Shown here one piece after another: positions 46,018 through 55,263 of a DNA stretch of 64,000 bases. Position 1 is the stretch's first letter. Each line of letters begins with the position of its first letter. Source of the stretch: Propionivibrio dicarboxylicus (GTDB taxonomy: Bacteria > Pseudomonadota > Gammaproteobacteria > Burkholderiales > Rhodocyclaceae); assembly GCF_900099695.1 (NCBI RefSeq), contig NZ_FNCY01000002.1, positions 1-64,000 of the forward strand, given 5' to 3'. The translations under genes were made by a program, and so were the position numbers. The notes under the pieces were generated by a model. That model worked only from the letters and a program-made list of their open reading frames with translations, was not told the origin of the DNA and made no database searches.

Positions 46018-47424
46018 TCAATCCTTCAGTCTCTGATTCGGCGGATAGCCCAGCGCCGTCATCGCATCGACCGAGAGCAGACGATCGAGCACCGGCTCGC
46101 CGAGCAGGCCGCGGGCAAGGACGACGGCGCGGATCGTCTGTCCGGTAGCTTGCGCTTCCTTGGCGACCTCGGCCGCGAGATCGTAACCCAGCGCCGGTAC
46201 CAGCGCCGTCACCTGCGCGTGCGAGTGTTCGAGTAGATCGACACAACGTGCCGCGTCGGCCGTCATGCCGGCGATACAACGCTCGCGGAAGAGCGTGTCG
46301 GCGCGTTCAAGCAGGCTCAGATTGCCGAGCAAGGCGTGCGCCACGAGTGGCAGGAACGCATTCAGTTCGAGTTGGCCGGACTGGGCCGCCGCAGTCACCG
46401 CCGCATCCTGCGCGATCACCTGCAGCGCCGCCTGTCCGACGGCCTCGCAAATAACCGGATTGACCTTGCCCGGCATGACACTCGACCCGACCTGCATCGC
46501 CGGCAGGCGCAGCTCGCCGAAACCGGCATGCGGCCCGGAGGCCAGCAGGCGCAGGTCGGAAGAAATCTTGAAGAGATTGACCGCATGCGCCTTCAGAATA
46601 CCGGACACCTCGACAAGCGCATCGGCATTCTGCGTCGCATCGACAAGATTTTCGGCGCGGGCGAGGTTCATCCGCGTCAGCTCGCGCAGCGTCTCGGTCG
46701 CCCGGAAAATATAATCGCGCGGCGCCGTCAGCCCGGTGCCAATCGCCGTGCCGCCAAGATTGACGACACGGATGCGCTCCTCGCACTTGAACACGCGCCA
46801 GCGGTCGCGCCCGAAGGCTTCGGCCCAGGCTGAACACTCGGCACCCAGCGTCATCGGACAGGCGTCCTGCAACTGCGTGCGGCCGACCTTGAGGATCGCC
46901 GCGAATTCGCTTTCCTTCGCCTGAAACGCTGTCTGCAAGGCCGCGATTGCCGGCTCCAGCCGCTTCAACCCTTCGATGACCGCAATCTTCAAGGCGGTCG
47001 GGAAGACATCGTTGGTCGACTGGTGCAGGTTCACATGATGCAGCGGATGCACGCGGACGTAGCGGCCGCGTCGCCCGCCGAGCAATTCTTCGGCACGATT
47101 GGCGATCACCTCGTTGACGTTCATGTTCAGCGACGTACCGGCGCCGCCCTGCAGTGCGTCGACGATCACCGCCTCGCGGTGTTGGCCATCGGCCAGTTCG
47201 TTCGCCGCCTGGGCGATCGCCTGCGCCACCTCGGCATCGAGATAGCCGAGCGCCGCATTGGTGCGGGCGCAGGCCAGTTTGACGAGCGCGACGGCGCGAA
47301 TCAGCCCTGAATGACAGGGCTGTCCGCTCAGGGAAAAGTTCTCGCGCGCCCGGGCCGTGTGAATGCCGTACAGCGCGTCCTGCGGCAACTCGAACGGCCC
47401 CAGCGAATCGGTTTCCGTCCGCAT
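46018..47424 (-). CDS. aspA: Aspartate ammonia-lyase
   Basis: A 468-residue fumarase/aspartase-fold enzyme. LPQDALYGIHTARARENF near the start, VHPLHHVNLHQSTNDVFPTA (~132) and the signature GSSVMPGKVNPV (~312) fit AspA rather than fumarase, which has GSSIMPGKVNPTQ. It splits aspartate to fumarate and ammonia. GGGAGG precedes the ATG at 47424. It lies between hydG (16-nt gap) and hydF (2-nt gap), so it is expressed with the hydrogenase maturases. Fumarate made here could feed anaerobic respiration. Confidence 0.92.
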   Translation of the reverse strand: MRTETDSLGPFELPQDALYGIHTARARENFSLSGQPCHSGLIRAVALVKLACARTNAALGYLDAEVAQAIAQAANELADGQHREAVIVDALQGGAGTSLNMNVNEVIANRAEELLGGRRGRYVRVHPLHHVNLHQSTNDVFPTALKIAVIEGLKRLEPAIAALQTAFQAKESEFAAILKVGRTQLQDACPMTLGAECSAWAEAFGRDRWRVFKCEERIRVVNLGGTAIGTGLTAPRDYIFRATETLRELTRMNLARAENLVDATQNADALVEVSGILKAHAVNLFKISSDLRLLASGPHAGFGELRLPAMQVGSSVMPGKVNPVICEAVGQAALQVIAQDAAVTAAAQSGQLELNAFLPLVAHALLGNLSLLERADTLFRERCIAGMTADAARCVDLLEHSHAQVTALVPALGYDLAAEVAKEAQATGQTIRAVVLARGLLGEPVLDRLLSVDAMTALGYPPNQRLKD

Positions 47425-47440
47425 GCTCGCCTCCCTGTCC

Positions 47441-48850
47441 TCAGCAGAAAACGTCCCGCTTGCCGGCCTTGATGTGCGACAACATCTTTTCGGCATTGCG
47501 TCGCGCTTTGGTACCCATCTTGTCGAGTTCGCAATCGATCGCCGCCTCACCGGCGCACCGCGTCTCTTCCTTGGCGTAATCGATCAGATATTCCTGGAAG
47601 GTCGTCACGGCGTTCGGATCGCACTTGAGTTTGATGAGACCCGGCTTGGCCAGATCCATGAAATCCTGACCGGTTCGTCCGAGACGATAACAGGCGGTGC
47701 AGAACGACGGGATAAAGCCCGACTCGGCCAGGTCGGCGATGACCTCTTCGAGCGAACGATGGTCGCCAAGCTGGAACTGCCCGGCCGCATGCGCGTTCGC
47801 ATCCTCGCCCTCGCTGTAACCACCCGGATTGGTGCGGCTGCCGGCCGAAATCTGCGACACGCCAAGCGCATAGCACTCGCGCCGGATCGCCGTCGACTCG
47901 CGCGTCGACAGGATGATGCCGGTATAGGGAACGGCGAGCCGCAGAATGGCGATGATCTTCTTGAAGTCGGCATCGCTGACCGCGGCCGGCGGCGCCATCG
48001 AGAGATCGGAACCGTCCGCCGGCTCCATGCGCGGCACGCTGATCGTATGACAGCCGACACCGAACACATCTTCGAGATGCTGGATGTGCTGCATCATGCT
48101 GAGAATCTCGAACCGCCAGTCGTGCAGCCCGAACAGCACGCCCATGCCGACGTCGTCGATCCCGGCCTGCATGGCCCGGTCGAACGCAGTCACGCGCCAA
48201 TCGAAATCGCGTTTCTTGCCGGAAAGATGCACCGCCGCATAAGTCTCGCGGTGGTAGGTTTCCTGGAAAAGCTGGTAGGTGCCGATCGAGGCGTCCTTGA
48301 GCAACTTGAACTCGTCGACCGTCAAGGGCGCCAGATTGACGTTGAGTCGGCGGATATGGCCATGCTTCTCGGTCACGTCATAGACGGCACGAATGGCGTC
48401 GAGTACGTAGTTGAACCCGCCCTTCGCCGCCGAATAGCCCTCGCCAGCCACCATCAGCAGGCGCTTGTGCCCCTGCCGCACGAGTTCGAGCGTCTCGCGG
48501 CGGATGCCGTCCATGTCGAGCGCCGTCCGCACCAGTCCCTTGTTGGTCGACCGGAAAGCACAATAGGTGCAATCGTTACCGCAAACGTTGGAAATATACA
48601 GCGGCGCGAACAGGACCATGCGATGGCCATAAATCTGTTCCTTGACCGTTCGCGCCGTTTCGAACAAGGCCTCGGCCAGATCGGGAGAACCGATCTGGCA
48701 TAGCGCCGCCACGTCGGCAGCATCGAGCCCCTTGAGCTCGCGGGCCTTTGCCAGCACCTCGCGAATTTTTCCTTCGTCGCACTTGGCAGTTTGAAGCAGA
48801 TTCCCGACTTCACTTGCCACCAACCAATCCCGAGCCGGGAACTCCTTCAT
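47441..48850 (-). CDS. hydG: [FeFe]-hydrogenase H-cluster radical SAM maturase HydG
   Basis: A 469-residue tyrosine lyase that makes the CO and CN ligands of the H-cluster. ISNVCGNDCTYCAFR holds the radical SAM cluster (C90, C94, C97). The C-terminal CTACYR...KLKC (C384, C387, C410) keeps the exact C-x2-C-x22-C spacing of the HydG auxiliary cluster, which sets it apart from ThiH. The start MKEFPARDWL at 48850 is 1 nt after the hydA stop. Confidence 0.95.
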   Translation of the reverse strand: MKEFPARDWLVASEVGNLLQTAKCDEGKIREVLAKARELKGLDAADVAALCQIGSPDLAEALFETARTVKEQIYGHRMVLFAPLYISNVCGNDCTYCAFRSTNKGLVRTALDMDGIRRETLELVRQGHKRLLMVAGEGYSAAKGGFNYVLDAIRAVYDVTEKHGHIRRLNVNLAPLTVDEFKLLKDASIGTYQLFQETYHRETYAAVHLSGKKRDFDWRVTAFDRAMQAGIDDVGMGVLFGLHDWRFEILSMMQHIQHLEDVFGVGCHTISVPRMEPADGSDLSMAPPAAVSDADFKKIIAILRLAVPYTGIILSTRESTAIRRECYALGVSQISAGSRTNPGGYSEGEDANAHAAGQFQLGDHRSLEEVIADLAESGFIPSFCTACYRLGRTGQDFMDLAKPGLIKLKCDPNAVTTFQEYLIDYAKEETRCAGEAAIDCELDKMGTKARRNAEKMLSHIKAGKRDVFC

Positions 48851-48851
48851 A

Positions 48852-50651
48852 TCAACCCCTGCCTTGTTTGCTGAGTTCGCTCCAGGCGGCATCGATATCG
48901 GCATCGATTCCGCAGAGGCGAGCGGTGTACTTCGTGTGCAGCATGTGATGCGCTTTCTCCGAATGCGGCGCTTCAAGATACTCGGCATACAGCCGCTTGA
49001 CCTGGCTGTTGTTGTGCGACTGCCGTACCTTGGTCTTGCGATCGATGTTGAAGATCGTCTCGCGGCGCTTCATGGCATATGGAATATACGCCTTCTTCGA
49101 ACGCAAGGTACCGCCGCCATCGACGCAGCCACCCGGGCAAGCCATGATCTCGATGAAATCGAAATCGGCCCTGCCGCTCAGCACCGCCTCGACCAGCTCG
49201 CGCGTGCCCTTGAGACCGTGACACATCGCCACCTTGATCTCGCCGTACTGCCCGCCGAGATTGACGTTGGCCGAGCGGACGTTCTCGAAGCCGCGCAGCT
49301 GCGACACTTCGATATGCTCAAGCTCCTTGCCATTGACGACGTAATACATCGTCCGCACGGCGGCTTCCATGACACCGCCGGTGGTGCCGAAGATCGCCCC
49401 GGCACCCGAGTACTCGCTCATGAACGGATCGTCATAGAAGGACGGTTCCAGTTGCTTGAGATCGATCCCTTCGCGCCGCAGGAGCCGTGCGAATTCACGC
49501 ATGGTCAGCACGACATCGACATCGGGAACGCCGTGCGTCGCCAGTTCGCCGCGCGCCGCCTCGCCCTTCTTCGCCGTGCAGGGCATGATCGAGATCACGC
49601 GCATCTTGGCCGGATCGATGCCGCGCTTCTCGGCCAGATAGGTCTTGATCACCTTGCCCATCACCTGCTGCGGCGAACGCGTGCTCGACAGCAGCGGCAG
49701 GACATCGGGATAGTGCTTCTCGGCGAAATTGATCCACGCCGGACAGCAGGAGGTGAACACCGGGCGCTTCTTCTCGGCCAGTTTGCCGAGCAGTTCGGTG
49801 CCCTCTTCCATGATGACGACGTCGGCGGCGAAGTTGGTGTCGAGGATGATATCCGCGCCCATCTTGCGCATCGCGGCGATGATCTGCCCTTCGACGTTCG
49901 TCCCCGGCGGCAAGCCGAATTCCTCGCCGAAGCCGACACGAATAGCCGGCGCGGTCTGGAAGACGGTGACGATATCGGGATCGGCCAGGTAATCGAGCAC
50001 GTCCTGCGTCTGGTCGCGTTCGGCCAAGGCGCCGGTCGGACAGACCATCACGCACTGACCGCAATTGACACAGGGCGACACATCGACCGCGCCACCTTTC
50101 AGGCGTATGCCCGCGGTATTGCCCCAGCCGGTCAACTCAAGCGCGTCGACGTTCTGCACTTTGCGGCAGACGGCGACGCAGCGCTGGCAGCGGATGCAGC
50201 GACTGCGGTCATAGACGATCGGCTGCTTGCCGTGATCCGGTTCGAGATTCTCCCAACCCTCCGTGTAGTGGAAGCGCACCTGCTTCAAGCCAACTGCATT
50301 GGCCGTCGGCAACAACTCGCAGTTACCGGTGCGCGGACAGGAAGCGCAGTCCTGATGGTGATCGGCCATGATCATTTCCATCTGGAGTTGCCGCATTTCC
50401 TGCACCTTCGGCGTACGCGTCCGCACCTGCCAGCCTTCGACCATCGCCGTATCGCAGGCGGTCAGATGCTTGGGTTCCGTATCGTCGTCCGACTCGACCT
50501 CGACCAGGCAGACCCGGCAGGTCCCCGGTGCGTGGTCGATGTCATTCAGTTCGCACAGCGTCGGAATGTAAATGTCGTTGCGTCGCGCCACGTCGAGGAT
50601 GGTCTCATTGGCCTCGAAAGCGACTTCTCTTCCATTGATAAAGGCTTTCAT
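48852..50651 (-). CDS. hydA: [FeFe]-hydrogenase catalytic subunit, group A modular type
   Basis: A 599-residue cytosolic hydrogenase. The N-terminal relay has a [2Fe-2S] domain (C33, C45, C48, C66), a His-Cys3 cluster (H98, C102, C105, C111) and two [4Fe-4S] sites (C152/155/158/162 and C194/197/200/204). The H-domain has all three motifs: TSCCPAW (300-306; C302 proton-transfer, C303 ligand), MPCTAKKGE (357-365) and EIMACPGGCVDGGG (501-514; C505, C509). The small subunit-like tail includes HTKYTARL. No transmembrane or Tat signal is present. It follows the NuoF/GltD-like gene by 4 nt and precedes hydG by 1 nt. Confidence 0.96.
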   Translation of the reverse strand: MKAFINGREVAFEANETILDVARRNDIYIPTLCELNDIDHAPGTCRVCLVEVESDDDTEPKHLTACDTAMVEGWQVRTRTPKVQEMRQLQMEMIMADHHQDCASCPRTGNCELLPTANAVGLKQVRFHYTEGWENLEPDHGKQPIVYDRSRCIRCQRCVAVCRKVQNVDALELTGWGNTAGIRLKGGAVDVSPCVNCGQCVMVCPTGALAERDQTQDVLDYLADPDIVTVFQTAPAIRVGFGEEFGLPPGTNVEGQIIAAMRKMGADIILDTNFAADVVIMEEGTELLGKLAEKKRPVFTSCCPAWINFAEKHYPDVLPLLSSTRSPQQVMGKVIKTYLAEKRGIDPAKMRVISIMPCTAKKGEAARGELATHGVPDVDVVLTMREFARLLRREGIDLKQLEPSFYDDPFMSEYSGAGAIFGTTGGVMEAAVRTMYYVVNGKELEHIEVSQLRGFENVRSANVNLGGQYGEIKVAMCHGLKGTRELVEAVLSGRADFDFIEIMACPGGCVDGGGTLRSKKAYIPYAMKRRETIFNIDRKTKVRQSHNNSQVKRLYAEYLEAPHSEKAHHMLHTKYTARLCGIDADIDAAWSELSKQGRG

Positions 50652-50655
50652 TCGA

Positions 50656-52686
50656 TCACTCCGCGAGGACGGTTTCGTTATTGGAAATCAACGGTTCGCG
50701 TGGCAGATGTTTCTCGGTCACCACCGAATAGAGCCGGTAACAGCGCAGGCACCGGCTGGCTTCCTCATAGGCACTCTGTTTGGAAATGACCTGATCGACC
50801 TCGTCAAAGTTCTTGACGCGCTCGGCCGCATCGAGCTCCGGCATGACCGCACGGTCTTTGTGCGGCGGCGCAACCTCGAGACACTCGTCGGCCAGCAGCT
50901 TGTTTTTCGACAGCAGATTCTGGATTCTCCGCTCAGGCCGCACATAGACGTCGCCGCTGAGGAGGAAATCGCGAATGCTTGCCGCCGCCCGTTCGCCCTG
51001 GTCCAGCGCATGCACCAGGGTCAATGGCCCGAGCACGCAGTCGCCACCGGCGAACACACCCTTGCGCGTCGTCTCAAGCGTATCGGCATTGACGACGATA
51101 CAGTTCCAGCGATCGAGCTCGATGCCCTCGCCGGGCTTCACCACGTTGCGCTCGACCTGCTGGCCGATTGCCGCGACGACGAGATCGCAGGGCATCGTGT
51201 ACATCGAATCGGGCACCGGTTCGATATTCCAGCGGCCTTTTTCGTCGCGCCCCTTGGTCTGCATTTCGACCATTTCCAGCGCGGTGACGGTGTTGTTTTC
51301 GACCATCAAGCCGGTCGGCGTCGTCAGGAAGTGGAAGATGACGCCCTCATGCTGCGCGGCGATCACTTCCTCGCGCTCTGCCGGCATGTCTTCCTCGGTC
51401 CGACGATAGACGAGATGCACCGACTTGGCACCCAGTCGCAGCGCCGAACGTACGCAGTCCATGGCGACGTTGCCGCCGCCGACGACGACCACGTCGCCTT
51501 TGACCTCGAACGGAACGTCGTGCTCGACCCGCTGATGGACCTTGAGCAGGAAATCGACGCCGGTGATGTAGCGATTCAATCCCGGATACTCGTTCTTGAT
51601 GCCGAAGCGCGTGCCCTGGCTGGCGCCGTACGCGAGGAACACCGCGTCGTAGCCCTTGCCGAGCAGTTCATCGACGGTGAAATTCTCGCCGAGCACCTTG
51701 CTGTAGAAGAAGTTTCCGCCCAACTGGCGAATGATGTCCTCGCTCTCGGCCTTGAGCACGTCCTTGGGCAGGCGGTAGCTCGGAATACCGACCGAAGCCA
51801 TGCCGCCGGCGGCGCGCTGCGCGTCGAACACGTCGACCTTGATGCCGCCGAGCAGCAGTTTATAGGCGCAGGTAATGCCGGCAGGACCGGCGCCGATGAT
51901 GGCGACGCGCTTGTCATGTTGTACCGGACTCGGCTGGAAATGCAGGCGATTATTCAGAATCGCCTGATCCGCCGCATAGCGCTTCAGCATGCGGATTCCG
52001 ACCGGCCCTTCGGCCTCCTGGCGCCGACACGCCGATTCGCAGAAGCGCACGCAGACACGTCCGCAGGTCGCCGCCATCGGATACTTGTCGAGAATCACCC
52101 CGAGCGCATAGTCGAACTTGCCGCCCTTCACCCCGTCGATATACTTGGGCACATCGATCTTCGACGGACAGGCTTCGACGCAGGGTGCCGTCGTATAGAC
52201 GAAACTGTGTTGAAAGACGGCCTGGGCTGGCGTCAGTGGTTTGAATTCATCACGGAAATGTTCGAGTGCGTCGAGCAGGCTGCGCGCACAGGACTGGCCC
52301 ATACCGCAGAGCGACGTATCGGTGACCTGACGCGCCAGTTCGGCGATGTCGTCGAGCACGCCCGGATCGGCCTGATTGGCAGCGACTTCGCGCAGCAGGT
52401 CGCGCATCCGCTGGGTACCGACTCGACACGGCGTACAGCGTCCGCAGGACTCTTTTGCCGCTTGTGCCATATAAGCACGAAAAGCTTCGACCAAACTGGT
52501 TTCGCGATCGAAAACCATGAAGCCCCGGTCGGCGATGAACGCCTTGGTCGGGTTATGCGGCGCAAAATCTTCGAGACCTTCCAACACCGGGGGCGGCATG
52601 CCCTGCGGCGCGTTTCGGAAATCGTGCACCTTCCCATCCCAGATACCATATATAGAAGTACTCACCACGTCCCCCTGAGAACACAT
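50656..52686 (-). CDS. NuoF-4Fe4S/GltD-type flavoprotein fusion, hydrogenase electron partner
   Basis: A fusion of about 676 residues. Residues 78-150 are the NuoF cluster-N3 domain (ESCGRCTPCRVG with C81, C84, C87 and C127, spacing C-x2-C-x2-C-x39-C). Residues 165-240 are the GltD iron-sulfur domain (CVEACPSKIDV, CGRVCVRFCESACRR). Residues 260-600 are the GltD FAD/NADPH core (IIGAGPAG 263-270, VVVGGGNVAMDCV ~400, GVFAGGDC). The C-terminus adds CLRC (646-649). NuoF's own FMN/NADH domain is absent. It probably links NAD(P)H to HydA. The start is unsure: ATG 52686 was chosen, GTG 52668 or 52665 are alternatives, and the frame is open to 52824. Confidence 0.85.
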   Translation of the reverse strand: MCSQGDVVSTSIYGIWDGKVHDFRNAPQGMPPPVLEGLEDFAPHNPTKAFIADRGFMVFDRETSLVEAFRAYMAQAAKESCGRCTPCRVGTQRMRDLLREVAANQADPGVLDDIAELARQVTDTSLCGMGQSCARSLLDALEHFRDEFKPLTPAQAVFQHSFVYTTAPCVEACPSKIDVPKYIDGVKGGKFDYALGVILDKYPMAATCGRVCVRFCESACRRQEAEGPVGIRMLKRYAADQAILNNRLHFQPSPVQHDKRVAIIGAGPAGITCAYKLLLGGIKVDVFDAQRAAGGMASVGIPSYRLPKDVLKAESEDIIRQLGGNFFYSKVLGENFTVDELLGKGYDAVFLAYGASQGTRFGIKNEYPGLNRYITGVDFLLKVHQRVEHDVPFEVKGDVVVVGGGNVAMDCVRSALRLGAKSVHLVYRRTEEDMPAEREEVIAAQHEGVIFHFLTTPTGLMVENNTVTALEMVEMQTKGRDEKGRWNIEPVPDSMYTMPCDLVVAAIGQQVERNVVKPGEGIELDRWNCIVVNADTLETTRKGVFAGGDCVLGPLTLVHALDQGERAAASIRDFLLSGDVYVRPERRIQNLLSKNKLLADECLEVAPPHKDRAVMPELDAAERVKNFDEVDQVISKQSAYEEASRCLRCYRLYSVVTEKHLPREPLISNNETVLAE

Positions 52687-53122
52687 CGGCCTTAGCCTGA
52701 AAAACTGTCGAACGACCCTTTCCCTTGTGTACTGCCACTGCATCAGTCCGTGAAGCCCAACCATCCTGCCATCATAGACCCGAAATCGATTCTCGAAGCA
52801 AGATCGGCAAACCACAAACGACAATTTGGCAGATGTTTATTCCAAAAAAGAACTTATCCGCCAATATCGAAAATATCACGATACAAAACGAAAGAACTTA
52901 GCCGCTAATTAAACTCATTTTTTTCCAAAAAGAAAATCCTATTTTCATAATTTCAAAACTCAATATACGAAATCACATTGTGCAATGCTGGAACAAGCAC
53001 GCTTCTCACCCAAGCCAGCACCGCTTGTACACCCATCACCCGAACACGCCGTCCAGGCAATTGAGTTAGCGGCCAAGACAAACGCATTTCCGGAGGCAAA
53101 CACCAAAAATTCACAACAAGCG
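52687..53122. other. Spacer between the hydrogenase operon and tRNA-Val, AT-rich core
   Basis: There is no convincing gene. Bases about 52840-52990 are clearly AT-rich against the GC-rich window, with A and T runs and a TATCG-N9-CGATA inverted repeat (52865-52883). This is the expected promoter region of the hydrogenase operon on the minus strand. A TATGAT box can be read on the minus strand near 52770, but with a poor -35. No TTGAT-N4-ATCAA FNR box was seen. Confidence 0.5.
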
Positions 53123-53150
53123 TTGACACGCCGCCAAAGGCACGTATAAT
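53123..53150 (+). promoter_or_regulatory. Consensus sigma-70 promoter of tRNA-Val
   Basis: TTGACA (53123-53128) and TATAAT (53145-53150) are both perfect and separated by 16 nt. The tRNA begins 41 nt past the -10 box. Confidence 0.9.
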
Positions 53151-53190
53151 GCGCGCTTCTTCGACGTCGCAAGCAGCTCGGCGACACAGA

Positions 53191-53267
53191 AGGCGCGTAG
53201 CTCAGCTGGTTAGAGCACCACCTTGACATGGTGGGGGTCGTTGGTTCGAGTCCAATCGCGCCTACCA
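53191..53267 (+). tRNA. tRNA-Val (anticodon GAC)
   Basis: A 77-nt gene with acceptor arms AGGCGCG/CGCGCCT, encoded CCA, and anticodon stem CCACC/GGTGG around TTGACAT (anticodon GAC, Val). The T arm is TTGG-TTCGAGT-CCAA. A consensus promoter lies upstream and a terminator directly downstream. Confidence 0.97.
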
Positions 53268-53272
53268 ATTTT

Positions 53273-53302
53273 AAAAAGCCAGAGCCCGTCTCTGGCTTTT
53301 TT
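53273..53302 (+). terminator. Terminator after tRNA-Val
   Basis: An A-tract, the 7-bp stem GCCAGAG-CCCGT-CTCTGGC and a T-tract form a strong rho-independent terminator between tRNA-Val and thrS. Confidence 0.88.
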
Positions 53303-53320
53303 CATTTCTGGGGTTGAAAC

Positions 53321-55237
53321 ATGCCGGTCATTACACTGCCTGATGGTTCGCAACGGGAATACGCGCAATCGGTGACGATTGCCGAAATCGCACAAAGCAT
53401 CGGCACCGGCCTAGCCAAAGCCGCCCTTGCCGGCAAGATCGACGGAAAGCTCGTCGACACCTCCTACCGTATCGAAGCCGACGCACAGGTCGCGATCATT
53501 ACCGACAAAAGCGATGAAGGCATCGACATCATCCGTCACTCGACGGCGCACTTGCTGGCCTATGCGGTCAAGGAACTCTTCCCCGATGCACAGGTGACGA
53601 TCGGTCCTGTCGTCGAAAACGGCTTTTACTACGACTTCGCCTACAAGCGCCCATTCACGCCGGAAGACCTCCTGGCCATCGAAAAACGCATGGCGGAACT
53701 CGCCAAGCGCGATCTGCCAGTCACGCGCGAAGTCTGGAAACGCGATGACGCCACGGCATTCTTCAAATCGATCGGCGAACACTACAAAGCCGAACTGATT
53801 GCCGCGATCCCCGCGGGTGAAGACGTTTCGCTGTACCGCGAAGGCGATTTCGTCGATCTGTGCCGCGGCCCGCACGTCCCGTCGACCGGCAAGCTGAAGG
53901 TCTTCAAACTGATGAAGGTTGCTGGCGCCTACTGGCGCGGCGACCACCGCAACGAACAGCTGCAACGCATCTACGGTACCGCCTGGGCGAAGAAGGAAGA
54001 CCAGGAAGCCTACCTGACGATGCTTGAGGAAGCGGAAAAGCGCGACCACCGCAAGCTCGGACGCCATCTTGACCTCTTCCACCTGCAGGACGAAGCCCCG
54101 GGCATGGTGTTCTGGCACCCCAAAGGCTGGGCCATGTGGCAGCAGATCGAGCAGTACATGCGCCGCGTCTATCAGGACAATGGCTATCTTGAGGTGAAGT
54201 GCCCGCAGATCCTTGACCGCACGCTCTGGGAAAAATCCGGCCACTGGGCGAACTACAAGGACAACATGTTCACCACCGAATCGGAGAAGCGCGACTACGC
54301 GATCAAACCGATGAACTGTCCGGGCCACGTCCAGATCTTCAACACCGGCCTGCGCAGCTACCGCGACCTGCCGCTGCGCTATGGCGAATTCGGCTCCTGC
54401 CACCGCAACGAACCATCGGGTGCGCTGCACGGCATCATGCGGGTCCGCGGCTTCACGCAGGACGACGGTCACATTTTCTGTACCGAAGACCAGATCCAGT
54501 CGGAAGTCACCGCTTTCAACGCGCTGGTCCGCAAGGTTTACGCCGATTTCGGCTTCAACGACATCACGGTCAAGCTGGCGCTGCGCCCGGAAAAGCGCGT
54601 CGGTGCCGACGACGTCTGGGACAAGGCCGAAGACGGTCTGCGCGAAGCGCTGAAGTCCTCCGGCCTCGCCTGGGAAGAACTCCCTGGCGAAGGCGCATTC
54701 TACGGTCCGAAGATCGAATTCCACATCAAGGACGCGATCGGTCGCTCCTGGCAGTGCGGCACGATCCAGGTCGACTTCTCGATGCCGCAACGATTGGGCG
54801 CCGAGTACGTCGGCGAGGACAACGCCCGCCACACGCCCGTCATGCTGCACCGCGCGATTCTCGGCTCGCTTGAACGCTTCATCGGCATTCTCATCGAGAA
54901 CTGGTCCGGCGCGCTGCCGCTTTGGCTGGCGCCGGCGCAGGCGGTGGTTCTGAACATCTCCGAGAACCAGGCGCAATATGCTGAAAATGTTGCAAAAACG
55001 CTACGTGAAGCAGGTTTCCGGACCGAGGCGGATTTGCGCAACGAGAAAATTACCTATAAAATACGAGAACATAGCTTGAACAAGTTGCCGTATCAGCTTG
55101 TCGTGGGCGACAAGGAAATGGCAGCAAACATGGTTGCCGTGCGTACACGCGGCGGTCAGGATCTCGGGCAGATGACGCTTGAGACGCTGATCGGGCGACT
55201 TCAGAACGAAGTCGCCGCGCGAAGTGGCACGGCTTAA
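53321..55237 (+). CDS. thrS: Threonyl-tRNA synthetase
   Basis: A 638-residue class II synthetase. It has a TGS domain (1-62), an editing domain with [16 protein letters not shown] (~73-88), and a catalytic core with [12 protein letters not shown] (zinc Cys), [30 protein letters not shown] (motif 2 and loop) and [17 protein letters not shown] (motif 3). A C-terminal anticodon-binding domain ends it. It charges tRNA-Thr and heads the thrS-infC-rpmI-rplT-pheST series. GGGG 7 nt before the ATG is a weak ribosome-binding site. Confidence 0.98.
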   Translation: MPVITLPDGSQREYAQSVTIAEIAQSIGTGLAKAALAGKIDGKLVDTSYRIEADAQVAIITDKSDEGIDIIRHSTAHLLAYAVKELFPDAQVTIGPVVENGFYYDFAYKRPFTPEDLLAIEKRMAELAKRDLPVTREVWKRDDATAFFKSIGEHYKAELIAAIPAGEDVSLYREGDFVDLCRGPHVPSTGKLKVFKLMKVAGAYWRGDHRNEQLQRIYGTAWAKKEDQEAYLTMLEEAEKRDHRKLGRHLDLFHLQDEAPGMVFWHPKGWAMWQQIEQYMRRVYQDNGYLEVKCPQILDRTLWEKSGHWANYKDNMFTTESEKRDYAIKPMNCPGHVQIFNTGLRSYRDLPLRYGEFGSCHRNEPSGALHGIMRVRGFTQDDGHIFCTEDQIQSEVTAFNALVRKVYADFGFNDITVKLALRPEKRVGADDVWDKAEDGLREALKSSGLAWEELPGEGAFYGPKIEFHIKDAIGRSWQCGTIQVDFSMPQRLGAEYVGEDNARHTPVMLHRAILGSLERFIGILIENWSGALPLWLAPAQAVVLNISENQAQYAENVAKTLREAGFRTEADLRNEKITYKIREHSLNKLPYQLVVGDKEMAANMVAVRTRGGQDLGQMTLETLIGRLQNEVAARSGTA

Positions 55238-55263
55238 TTTTTGTCAGATCAAGGAGCTTAGCC

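Noticed and set aside
48864-52695. Two very long plus-strand frames (641 and 707 codons) opposite hydA and the fusion gene
   Set aside because: They are antisense shadows of GC-rich coding sequence with His/Arg/Asp-rich, motif-free translations; the minus-strand genes carry all family motifs.
52687-52824. N-terminal extension of the hydrogenase partner to 52824
   Set aside because: The added residues resemble no NuoF or GltD sequence and lie in the presumed promoter region; start codons nearer 52686 are better.
52960-53268. A 102-codon minus-strand frame beginning IGLEPTTPTMSRW
   Set aside because: It runs across tRNA-Val in antisense; this phrase is a familiar artefact of reading tRNAs backwards.
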